A DNA stretch of 9,879 bases from Methanoregula sp. Lineage in GTDB: Archaea > Halobacteriota > Methanomicrobia > Methanomicrobiales > Methanospirillaceae. Shown here one piece after another: positions 1 through 6,069 of the stretch. The position numbers and the translations under genes were made by a program. Below the pieces are notes generated by a model. It was not told the DNA's origin. It was given only the letters and a program-made list of their open reading frames with translations, and did no database searches. The stretch spans positions 1 to 9,879 of the forward strand of contig JAURZP010000171.1 in assembly GCA_030653335.1 (NCBI GenBank). Reading direction: 5' to 3'. Each line of letters opens with the position of its first letter. Positions within the stretch are counted from its first letter, which is position 1.

Positions 1-200
1 AGACCCTTGTTGGATGTATACGAGGTTGTCCCCTGCTCGATGGAGTAGATGCTCGATTCACAGATGTTCCACGGGGTACGGAAATCCGGTTCACCCACAC
101 CGAGTGAGATCACGTTATCCATTGTGAGGGCCAGATCAAAAAACTTCCTTATACCGGAGGGAGGTATTTTATTTGCACGATCTGAAACAAAATTGCGCAT
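1..200 (-). CDS. Class I/II PLP-dependent aminotransferase, N-terminal part (cut by window edge)
   Basis: Translating the minus strand from the ATG at 200 gives 66 residues that run off the left edge. It begins MRNFVSDRANKIPPSGIRKF and contains LGVGEPDFRTP near residues 39-49, followed by SIEQGTTSYTSNKG. The GEPDF segment and the downstream 'TxYTxNxG' segment are typical of the N-terminal arm and substrate-binding region of aspartate/aromatic-type fold-I aminotransferases, which use pyridoxal phosphate to move amino groups to a 2-oxo acid. The catalytic lysine lies beyond the window. A strong ribosome-binding site, GAGGT, overlaps the stop codon of the preceding Lrp gene; the gap is 9 nt, so the two are almost certainly cotranscribed. 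Substrate specificity cannot be told from this part. Confidence 0.85.
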   Translation of the reverse strand, partial: MRNFVSDRANKIPPSGIRKFFDLALTMDNVISLGVGEPDFRTPWNICESSIYSIEQGTTSYTSNKG

Positions 201-209
201 ATCTCTACC

Positions 210-701
210 TCAGAAGGAATATGGGAGGCGTTCTGCCTCCTGCTGCTCAAAGAGCGTGTGGCCGTTTTCCTTATACGATTTCATGATGATGTGCGTGGCA
301 GTCTCGCGGATCCGATCCATTGGAGCAACATGCTCTGAGACAAACCGCGAAACCTCCTGCATATTCTTACCTGTCACAACAAGCTGCAGATCATAGGTAC
401 CAGTCATGAGCCGGAGGGTCTTGACCTGCCTGAACCGGGAGAGGCGTTCTGCAATCCTGTCATAACCATAGTCGCGTTCAGGACTTACTTTGAGTTCGAT
501 GACAGCAGAGACCTCGCCATTTCCTGCCCGTTCCCAGTTGATCACGGTGGAGTAGCGCTTGATCACCTGCGCAGCTTCGAGTGCATGAACCCGGCTCTCA
601 ACATCTGCTGTTGAAAGGTTTGTCATAATCGCAATTTCGTCCGCTGATAGCCGGCTGTTCTCCTCTAGAATACGGAGGAGTTCGAGATCCTTTTCATCCA
701 T
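210..701 (-). CDS. Lrp/AsnC family transcriptional regulator
   Basis: A 163-residue protein with the standard Lrp/AsnC layout. Residues 1-50 form an N-terminal helix-turn-helix (MDEKDLELLRILEENSR, then LSADEIAIMTNLS and ADVESRVHALEAAQVI). Residues 65-145 form a RAM-like ligand-binding and oligomerisation domain (VSAVIELKV, YDLQLVVTGKN, THIIMKSYK). Such proteins bind DNA as dimers or octamers and usually sense amino acids. The ATG is preceded by GGTGA at a good distance, overlapping the end of orc1; only 6 nt separate the genes. It lies directly before an aminotransferase gene, an arrangement common for Lrp-type regulators controlling amino acid metabolism, so regulation of that neighbour is a reasonable inference. 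The tail after residue 146 (ENGHTLFEQQEAERLPYSF) is not recognised. The ligand is unknown. Confidence 0.9.
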   Translation of the reverse strand: MDEKDLELLRILEENSRLSADEIAIMTNLSTADVESRVHALEAAQVIKRYSTVINWERAGNGEVSAVIELKVSPERDYGYDRIAERLSRFRQVKTLRLMTGTYDLQLVVTGKNMQEVSRFVSEHVAPMDRIRETATHIIMKSYKENGHTLFEQQEAERLPYSF

Positions 702-707
702 CCTGTA

Positions 708-2006
708 TCACCTGAACCAAGTCTTTAACCACTTTGCTTCCATCTGGGACACGTCAAGATCCTTAAGCCCGTTGAGCCGCGAATCTTTCAAGACGACCTC
801 GCGGATCTTGTCCGTGTTTGAATCAAACCACATCTCTTTTGTCCTGCCATACCGCCCGCGGCTCACGACACGTGTGTTGATCACTCCGAGCATGTTCAAC
901 TCGGAGATAAGATCGGTGATCCTGCGATGGGTGAGCACATCGAGTTGGATCGTCGGGGCAATATCCTGGTATATACGTGAGACTTCCCCGCTCGTAAAGA
1001 TATTCTGACCAAGTTTCTCTAATATCAACATCGAGAAGAGGATCAGCTTGCTCTGGGTGGGCAGGGTTGCGATGCATTCAATCATGCTGTCAGTTTCGAT
1101 CTTTGCCTGCGCTTGTTTGACGTGCGCCTCAGTAACCTGCGAGGATTCATCGCGATCAGCGAGTTCTCCGGAGATCCTGAACAGATCGAGGGCCCGCCGG
1201 GCATCACCATGCTCCTGCGCTGCCAGTGCAGAGCAGAGGGGGATCACACCCTCTGTAAGTACTCCTGCAATAAATGCCCAATCTGCGCGCTGTGCAAGAA
1301 TGTCTACCAGTTGTGGTGCATTGTAAGGTGGGAACACGATCTCTTCTTCTGACAGGGAAGAAAGCACACGAGGATCTAAGAAATCCTTAAAGCTAAGATC
1401 GTTTGAGATTCCGATGATACTGACTTTGGAATTTTTCAGATCGGTGTTGATTCTGGTAAGATTGTAAAGAGTGTCATCACCACTCTTTTTTACCAGTTTA
1501 TCGATCTCGTCAAGCACTATGACCAGGACCCCCCCATAGGTTTCAAGCTGCTTTTTAAGCTCGGCATACACCTGATCGGTTGGCCACCCGGTCATGGGTA
1601 TATGTGTGCGTGTTTTGTCACTTCCATGTTCTTCAGAATCATCAAAACTCTTGGCTATCTGGGCAAGCACACGGTACTGGGTATCGATCACTTCACAATT
1701 GAGGTGAACAAGACGACAGACAGTACCCATTTTGCTGCTTGCCTTTTCAAGTTCCGTTCCAACGTACCGGACGCTGGCGGTCTTGCCGGTACCGGTCTTT
1801 CCATAGATTAAGATGTTTGATGGGGTTTCATTTCTAAGGGATGGGGCTAAAATTGATGCAACTTCTTCGATCTGTGGTTTGCGGTGAGGGAGGATCTGGG
1901 GGCGGTAAGAATGCCGGAGCACTTCCCTGTCCTTAAATATCCTGTTGTTTGTGAGATATTTTTTGAATAATCCGGTTGATGTATCTTCTGTTTCGGGCAT
2001 GGTCAC
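708..2006 (-). CDS. cdc6: Orc1/Cdc6 replication initiator (AAA+ ATPase)
   Basis: A 432-residue archaeal Orc1/Cdc6 protein of normal family length. It binds origin recognition boxes and loads the MCM helicase. Walker A is GKTGTGKT (residues 69-76), Walker B is VLDEID (164-169) and sensor 1 is the Asn in ISNDLSF (about 202). An arginine in DPRVLSSL (213) and GDARRAL (about 267-273, sensor 2) follow. The C-terminal winged-helix domain occupies roughly residues 310-430. The open frame begins at a GTG (2006); an ATG two codons later (2000) is equally plausible, and neither has a clear Shine-Dalgarno sequence. The gene is first in a leftward operon with the Lrp regulator and aminotransferase, and its promoter lies inside the putative origin, as is usual for origin-linked orc1 genes. 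Autoregulation by origin binding is possible. Confidence 0.97.
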   Translation of the reverse strand: MTMPETEDTSTGLFKKYLTNNRIFKDREVLRHSYRPQILPHRKPQIEEVASILAPSLRNETPSNILIYGKTGTGKTASVRYVGTELEKASSKMGTVCRLVHLNCEVIDTQYRVLAQIAKSFDDSEEHGSDKTRTHIPMTGWPTDQVYAELKKQLETYGGVLVIVLDEIDKLVKKSGDDTLYNLTRINTDLKNSKVSIIGISNDLSFKDFLDPRVLSSLSEEEIVFPPYNAPQLVDILAQRADWAFIAGVLTEGVIPLCSALAAQEHGDARRALDLFRISGELADRDESSQVTEAHVKQAQAKIETDSMIECIATLPTQSKLILFSMLILEKLGQNIFTSGEVSRIYQDIAPTIQLDVLTHRRITDLISELNMLGVINTRVVSRGRYGRTKEMWFDSNTDKIREVVLKDSRLNGLKDLDVSQMEAKWLKTWFR

Positions 2007-2060
2007 ACTGTGGTGTTCAGAGTTGGTGCGAATACTCTAAAAAACGATCGGTTTATCTGG

Positions 2061-2070
2061 TTTATTAACC
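2061..2070 (-). promoter_or_regulatory. Candidate TATA element for cdc6
   Basis: Read on the minus strand this is GGTTAATAAA, about 60 nt before the GTG start. A start of transcription about 25 nt downstream would give a leader of roughly 30-40 nt. A second AT-rich candidate, TTTATTTTAAAA on the minus strand at about 2104-2115, would also fit. The whole region is AT-rich, so chance matches are expected. Confidence 0.25.
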
Positions 2071-2255
2071 CCATCACTTCTATTGGAAATAATCATCAAA
2101 ACATTTTAAAATAAAAAAATCTCCCAGAAATACCAGATTCCAGTTTTAATATTTTTATCTGTTATGTTGGAGTATATTTTTCGTTTTACATGTTATTTCA
2201 AGAGATTTCTCATTCTGAATCAAAATAAACAGGCAAAATCAAGTATGGGGAGAGA

Positions 2256-2275
2256 CCCCTTTGTTTCGTGTGGAA
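2256..2275 (-). repeat. Origin recognition box (ORB), left, inverted
   Basis: On the minus strand this reads TTCCACACGAAACAAAGGGG, matching the right-hand box at 18 of 20 positions. It has the two parts expected of an archaeal ORB: a partly dyad-symmetric TTCCA...GAAAC core and a G-string (GGGG). The G-string points left, away from the AT-rich core. Such boxes are bound by the AAA+ and winged-helix domains of Orc1/Cdc6. Confidence 0.85.
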
Positions 2276-2483
2276 ATAATAAAAAATACCATCAGGTATT
2301 ATTTTTTAAAACAATAAAAACAGCCATTTAATTATTTATAACTATTAACATATATAATGATCGAAATGTATTTTGAATTTTTCACAAAAATAAATCTCTA
2401 AAAGAACAGATAAAAAATTCAGACGATTGAATTATAAGATCGAATCAGAATACGAGCTAGTAATAGGATTGATTCTTAAAAAG
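2276..2483. other. AT-rich core between the ORBs (putative DNA unwinding element)
   Basis: This 208 bp stretch between the two inverted ORBs is the most AT-rich part nearby. Bases 2281-2400 hold only about 21 G/C in 120, by hand count. It starts with an inverted repeat: AAAAAATACC (2281-2290), loop ATCA, then GGTATTATTTTTT (2295-2307), which pairs with the left arm if a few bases bulge. In known archaeal origins the duplex opens in such AT-rich DNA between initiator sites. The role is inferred from position and composition. Confidence 0.65.
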
Positions 2484-2503
2484 TTCCACTGGAAACAAAG
2501 GGG
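2484..2503 (+). repeat. Origin recognition box (ORB), right
   Basis: The sequence is TTCCACTGGAAACAAAGGGG. The core TTCCA-C-TGGAA is a perfect dyad with one central base, followed by the GGGG string. It matches the left box at 18 of 20 positions in opposite orientation, with the G-string facing moaB. This is a clear archaeal Orc1/Cdc6 binding-site pattern. Confidence 0.88.
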
Positions 2504-2550
2504 CGGTCCCATTTGTAAAAACAATGAACAGAACAACAGTCTCTTGAGAG

Positions 2551-2559
2551 TTTTATTAA
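2551..2559 (+). promoter_or_regulatory. Candidate TATA box of moaB
   Basis: TTTTATTAA is centred about 32 nt before the moaB ATG. With the usual archaeal spacing of about 25 nt from TATA to start, transcription would begin near 2580, leaving a leader of only a few bases. No Shine-Dalgarno sequence precedes the ATG, which agrees with a leaderless or nearly leaderless message. Confidence 0.45.
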
Positions 2560-2586
2560 TGATTAATCCAAAATACGTTTATTAAC

Positions 2587-3075
2587 ATGAATAAGAATCA
2601 CGTAAAAAACCTTGAAATTTCTGTAGCTATCATTACGGTATCCAGCACAAGAAACAAAGAAAACGATTCCAGTGGAGCAACAATCACAACTATTCTGGGA
2701 GATCATAAAATACCTATCAAACATTATGCGATTATACCAGACAGGATCGATGCAATCCGCAATGAGCTCTATACTGCAATGAAGACCACAAACTGCATTA
2801 TTTTTAATGGTGGTACTGGTCTCACTCACGATGATTGCACTATCGAGGCAATAGCCCCTCTGCTGGAAAAAAAAATTGATGGGTTTGGAGAATTCTTCCG
2901 TATGAAAAGTCTTCAGGAAATAGGTACTTCTGCGATGCTGTCACGGGCAATTGCCGGTGTCATACAGGGAAAGGTGATATTCTGTATTCCAGGATCAACA
3001 CCAGCAGTCACGCTTGCAACAAGGGAACTCATTCTTCCAGAAATTGCCCATATCCTCTCCCATGCAAATCGATAA
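2587..3075 (+). CDS. moaB: MoaB/Mog family molybdenum (tungsten) cofactor biosynthesis protein
   Basis: A 162-residue single-domain MoaB/Mog protein, the usual length. Visible family motifs are VAIITVSSTR (13-22), NDSSG (26-30), FNGGTGLTHDDCTIEA (73-88), FGEFFRMKSLQEIGTSAMLS (100-119) and the C-terminal FCIPGSTPAV (132-141). The family activates molybdopterin by adenylylation before metal insertion. In methanogens the cofactor serves formylmethanofuran and formate dehydrogenases; that use here is inferred. It is the only rightward gene in the window and starts at the edge of the putative origin. Its GC content is about 41% by hand count (201 of 489), lower than sampled neighbouring genes. No other cofactor genes lie nearby. 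The TAA stop is followed by a convergent intergenic region. Confidence 0.93.
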   Translation: MNKNHVKNLEISVAIITVSSTRNKENDSSGATITTILGDHKIPIKHYAIIPDRIDAIRNELYTAMKTTNCIIFNGGTGLTHDDCTIEAIAPLLEKKIDGFGEFFRMKSLQEIGTSAMLSRAIAGVIQGKVIFCIPGSTPAVTLATRELILPEIAHILSHANR

Positions 3076-3098
3076 TGTATAAAAAACCCTGAATCGCA

Positions 3099-3123
3099 AA
3101 CTCATAATTTTATTAGTTGAGTT
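3099..3123. terminator. Possible bidirectional terminator hairpin between moaB and cgi121
   Basis: In the 75 bp between the convergent stops, AACTCA (3099-3104) pairs with TGAGTT (3118-3123), with inner TAA/TTA pairs around an AT-rich loop. On the minus strand a T-run (about 3081-3086) follows, as archaeal termination prefers. The stem is short and weak, so this is only a candidate. Confidence 0.35.
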
Positions 3124-3150
3124 AGCTCCCGTATAACCATTCGGAGTTCT

Positions 3151-3747
3151 TTACCGGTATACTTCCAGGAGCGCGATGCGTTCGAGCACCAGTTCGGTCA
3201 TACAATCTCCGGAACACGTCGCAATCTCTTCTTCTGTGATTCCAAAGAGTTTCATGAGATACACCCGTTTGGGTGTATCAATAATATCCCGGTTCTCGTC
3301 CGTGACCACCATTAATGGTGTCAGGGCATCCCAAACGCCGTCACGGGCGGGATAACAGCAGACAAACATGGTGTTTTCTCCTTCATGAACTCCAAACAAA
3401 GCCGCAACCGAGCACTGGCGTGAACCGGCAGCAAATAATAGTGCCTCCATCTCAATGGTATTTGATACCATTGACCCGTTGTGAAAAGACCTTACAGCAT
3501 GACGTAGTGCTGCCCTTGCATGTTGTTTACCGGCAAGCATACTGTCGTTAAAACAGATGATGTGGGTATCAAATGATTCTGCGATAGCACGGATCTTTTT
3601 GAGAAATGCGATGCTATCGCCAACAAAACAGGTTGCTGTCCGCACATCACACGCATGGGCACCTGCTGGCACAGCATCCTGAAGATGTGAGGCCGGCTGT
3701 CGCGTATCTGGTTTCAAAGAATCCACCGGTTTTTTGTTGTCTGTCAT
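3151..3747 (-). CDS. cgi121: KEOPS complex subunit Cgi121
   Basis: A 198-residue protein recognised as Cgi121 (human TPRKB). It is the KEOPS subunit that binds the tRNA 3' end and activates the Bud32 kinase during N6-threonylcarbamoyl-adenosine (t6A37) synthesis. Family features are FNDSMLAGKQHARAALRHAV (66-85), EALLFAAGSRQCSVAALFGV (101-120) and a C-terminal helix ending ELVLERIALLEVYR, the part known in the family to contact Bud32. It starts 4 nt after the hel308 stop; its ribosome-binding site GGTGAT lies in the last codons of hel308, so the genes are translationally close. About 35-40 residues at the N-terminus (rich in Asp, Pro, Ala) precede the conserved domain, longer than I expect for archaeal Cgi121. 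A GTG at about codon 35 could be an alternative start but lacks a ribosome-binding site. There is also a CSGDC motif near 178-182. Confidence 0.88.
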   Translation of the reverse strand: MTDNKKPVDSLKPDTRQPASHLQDAVPAGAHACDVRTATCFVGDSIAFLKKIRAIAESFDTHIICFNDSMLAGKQHARAALRHAVRSFHNGSMVSNTIEMEALLFAAGSRQCSVAALFGVHEGENTMFVCCYPARDGVWDALTPLMVVTDENRDIIDTPKRVYLMKLFGITEEEIATCSGDCMTELVLERIALLEVYR

Positions 3748-3751
3748 TCAA

Positions 3752-5914
3752 TCACCCGAATCTGGACAGCTGTGACTGTCCGGTTACCACATTACCACCA
3801 TCAGTTGACAAAGCCGGACTGGCAGGCGCGTGCAACTGGGAAAAGATCTGTTCTGCAATTCCCTGACCGAGAATCAGTGTCACGGTCTCAATTCCTGCCG
3901 CACGCAGTGCGTCCGGTGATGTAATTTTATTGTTAAAGAGGCGTCGTGCCCTCACCCGTCCGATGCCCCGTAGTTTCACCAGCGGGAGCAGTTCCCTGCG
4001 GATCCCGTTCTTCATGCAAATCTCGTATTCCCGAACCATCGGGTGGATGGATGTGGCAAACATACGGGAGAGTTCAACAGTTGCATGCAGCAGCCAGTTG
4101 ACGCTCTCTACCATTCCATGCACATCACCAGGACCGACCGAGTACCTCTCGCAGATCTTTGCATCAGGGAGTTCATCTGCCCAATCGGACAGGAGCATCG
4201 TAGTTTTCAATGCCCGATAATAGGTCTCTGCCTCATCCTCATCAAGCGGGGGTGTAAACCAGAGTTCACCCACATGCGCCTCCCGCATGCGGTCAAGGGC
4301 GGGCATATCGGCATTCCTCGCATAGAGATTGGGCATATCCGGTGTGCTGCAGATCACCTGCAGTACTCCGAGATCTGAATACTCCCTCTGTTCACGAAGA
4401 GCCCGGACGATAATTTCCGCACTGCGCGGATCGATATACAGCCTGGATACCATACTGCCAAACTCTGTGGTTCCCAGGTGCTCTCCCACCTCCACAACCA
4501 TCTCCGATGAAACAAGGAATGTGATTGCGTCATCCACCGCTTTTTTCATCAGGTGACCCTTCCGGTGTTCATGGACATAGAACGTCCGGTCCATAAATTC
4601 CGTGAGTTCATTTTGGGTTTTTGCAAAACCGGATGCAATAAGCGAGAGTACGTGAGTGTAGAGTGCAGTTGGCTCGGCAATCTTTGAATGGATTTTTTCT
4701 GCCGGTGCTTCGATATAATAGTCGAAAAGCTCTTCTATCTGCCCCTCATCCTTTGCAATCAACACCGCCTCGCCATACGGATCGAGCCGGGGACGTCCGG
4801 CTCTCCCGGCCATCTGGTGGTACTCGCTTGCCGGGATTGGAAGCATCCCCTCACCTGCAGAAAACCGCATGTAATCTCTTACGATCACTCTCCGGGCAGG
4901 CAGGTTGAGCCCTGCAGCGAGTGTGGGTGTGGATGATATGCATTTGATCAGGCCTTTTCTGAAACCCTCTTCCACTATCGCACGTTCTGGGCGGCTCAGC
5001 CCGGCATGGTGGAAGGCAGCACCTTTGGCCACGCATGCGGCCAGCGTTTTGACCATCTCTGTCTCTGCCATACCACCCAGACGATCTGAATAAGCAGTAA
5101 GCGCGGTGTCTTCGCATTTGATGGCAGTGGCCGCCCGTTTTGCGAATGCCTCTGCATTGCGGCGGGATGAGACAAAAACCAGACACTGCCCGCCCTCTGC
5201 GATAGTGTCGAGACAGAGATTAAGGTCATCAAAATTCTTTGATACCTGCTTTACGGGACGTTCCCCGTCACGGAAGTGGATGCGGTTGTTGTAGAACACC
5301 CCTTGCCGCAGATCGACCGGGCGCCAGCTGCTGGTGACCAGTTCGGCCTCCAGCCACCCGGCAAAAATTTTTGGATTGCCGATTGTTGCGGAAAGTCCGA
5401 TCACCTGCATAGCGGGATTCCGGTACCGCATCTTTGCGATCACCACTTCCAGCGTTGGTCCGCGATCGATAGAGTCAATCAGGTGAATCTCATCGACAAC
5501 AAGCAGGGTTATGTCGCCGATCCAGCGTGCGCTGTTGCGGAGGAGGGAGTCCACCTTCTCGCTCGTAGCAACGATAATATCATTCCTTCCCAGCTGATCA
5601 TCGCGCCGGTCAAGATCACCGGTTGCAATACCTACACGGACGCCTTTGTTGCCAAACTCATCGTATTTTTCGCTGGCTAGTGCTTTTAAGGGCACAATGT
5701 AGAGACATTTTCCCCCAACTGCGATGTGACTGTGCATGGCCATCTCGGCAACCAGTGTCTTTCCACTTGCTGTGGGTATGGCAACGAGCAGGTTTTTCCT
5801 TTCGAACATGCCCCGTTCAACACAATCTGCCTGGGGAGGGTAGAGTTCAGAAATACCTGCCTGAGAATAACGCTCTCTCAGTTCAGCAGGAATCGGAAGC
5901 TCAGAGATCAGCAT
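3752..5914 (-). CDS. hel308: ATP-dependent DNA helicase Hel308 (Hjm)
   Basis: A full-length 720-residue Ski2-like superfamily 2 helicase. Hel308 unwinds lagging-strand templates at stalled forks and remodels recombination intermediates. Motifs in order: Q-motif YPPQ (25-28), Walker A IPTASGKT (46-53), DEIH (141-144), SAT (175-177), motif IV LVFVSSRRNAEAFAKR (245-260), FHHAGLSRPER (301-311), motif V STPTLAAGLNLPARR (328-342) and motif VI QMAGRAGRP (367-375). A winged helix and ratchet domain follow, then a helix-hairpin-helix LRGIGRVRARRL (about 648-659). The last residues, GQSQLSRFG, resemble a PCNA-interacting peptide (Q713, L716, F719). The ATG has AAGG upstream at suitable distance. Promoter and ORB-like sites lie at 5936-6028, and cgi121 follows in the same operon. 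Confidence 0.97.
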   Translation of the reverse strand: MLISELPIPAELRERYSQAGISELYPPQADCVERGMFERKNLLVAIPTASGKTLVAEMAMHSHIAVGGKCLYIVPLKALASEKYDEFGNKGVRVGIATGDLDRRDDQLGRNDIIVATSEKVDSLLRNSARWIGDITLLVVDEIHLIDSIDRGPTLEVVIAKMRYRNPAMQVIGLSATIGNPKIFAGWLEAELVTSSWRPVDLRQGVFYNNRIHFRDGERPVKQVSKNFDDLNLCLDTIAEGGQCLVFVSSRRNAEAFAKRAATAIKCEDTALTAYSDRLGGMAETEMVKTLAACVAKGAAFHHAGLSRPERAIVEEGFRKGLIKCISSTPTLAAGLNLPARRVIVRDYMRFSAGEGMLPIPASEYHQMAGRAGRPRLDPYGEAVLIAKDEGQIEELFDYYIEAPAEKIHSKIAEPTALYTHVLSLIASGFAKTQNELTEFMDRTFYVHEHRKGHLMKKAVDDAITFLVSSEMVVEVGEHLGTTEFGSMVSRLYIDPRSAEIIVRALREQREYSDLGVLQVICSTPDMPNLYARNADMPALDRMREAHVGELWFTPPLDEDEAETYYRALKTTMLLSDWADELPDAKICERYSVGPGDVHGMVESVNWLLHATVELSRMFATSIHPMVREYEICMKNGIRRELLPLVKLRGIGRVRARRLFNNKITSPDALRAAGIETVTLILGQGIAEQIFSQLHAPASPALSTDGGNVVTGQSQLSRFG

Positions 5915-5935
5915 TTCAAACCTTTGTACTTAATA

Positions 5936-5955
5936 CCCCTTCGATTCCACTGAAA
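5936..5955 (-). repeat. ORB-like sequence in the hel308 promoter
   Basis: On the minus strand this reads TTTCAGTGGAATCGAAGGGG. It matches the right oriC box at 16 of 20 positions and keeps the full GGGG string at the same spacing from the core. It lies 22 nt before the hel308 start codon, over the predicted transcription start (about 5938-5940, judged from the TATA-like element at 5961-5968). Binding of Orc1/Cdc6 here, and repression of hel308, are inferences. Confidence 0.6.
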
Positions 5956-5960
5956 TTTCC

Positions 5961-5968
5961 CTATAATC
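5961..5968 (-). promoter_or_regulatory. Candidate TATA box of hel308
   Basis: On the minus strand the sequence is GATTATAG, centred about 50 nt before the hel308 ATG. Usual archaeal spacing would place the transcript start inside the ORB-like box at 5936-5955, leaving a leader of about 25 nt that includes the AAGG ribosome-binding site. AT-rich alternatives exist further upstream, so the exact element is uncertain. Confidence 0.4.
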
Positions 5969-6008
5969 TTGGCTGATTATCAAATAAGCCGTTTTATTCC
6001 AATTTATT

Positions 6009-6028
6009 TTCCAGTGGAAACGCAGCGA
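6009..6028 (+). repeat. Second ORB-like sequence upstream of hel308
   Basis: The sequence TTCCAGTGGAAACGCAGCGA matches the right oriC box at 15 of 20 positions. Its dyad is strong: TTTCCA-G-TGGAAA (6008-6020) is a perfect palindrome around one base. The G-string is degenerate (AGCGA instead of AGGGG). Together with the box at 5936-5955 it forms an inverted, outward-facing pair around 53 bp of about 72% AT, a small copy of the oriC layout. Confidence 0.45.
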
Positions 6029-6069
6029 AAACATAAATGTAATTTCAAGAAGTACAGCATTCCCGGCAA

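Larger units (their letters stand above)
2007..2586. other. Putative chromosomal replication origin (oriC) between cdc6 and moaB
   Basis: This 580 bp gene-free region separates the divergently transcribed cdc6 and moaB genes. By hand count several 60-base lines are only 17-30% GC, against roughly 50-60% in sampled lines of the nearby genes. It holds two strong ORB-like sequences in inverted orientation, at 2256-2275 (minus) and 2484-2503 (plus), with their G-strings facing outward. The most AT-rich part, 2276-2400, lies between them. Known archaeal origins commonly lie beside an orc1/cdc6 gene and show this arrangement of ORBs flanking a DNA unwinding element. A weaker relative of the ORB core lacking the G-string (TTCTATTGGAAATAA, 2078-2092) lies nearer cdc6. 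No open frame or structural RNA was seen here. Activity is inferred, not shown. Confidence 0.85.

Noticed and set aside
2665..2682. ORB-like string TTCCAGTGGAGCAACA inside moaB
   Set aside because: It encodes the conserved Ser-Ser-Gly segment of MoaB and has no G-string, so the resemblance is best explained by coding constraint.
5276..5680. Plus-strand 134-codon open frame inside hel308
   Set aside because: It lies antisense to conserved helicase motifs; the hel308 reading is certain and this frame has no family features.
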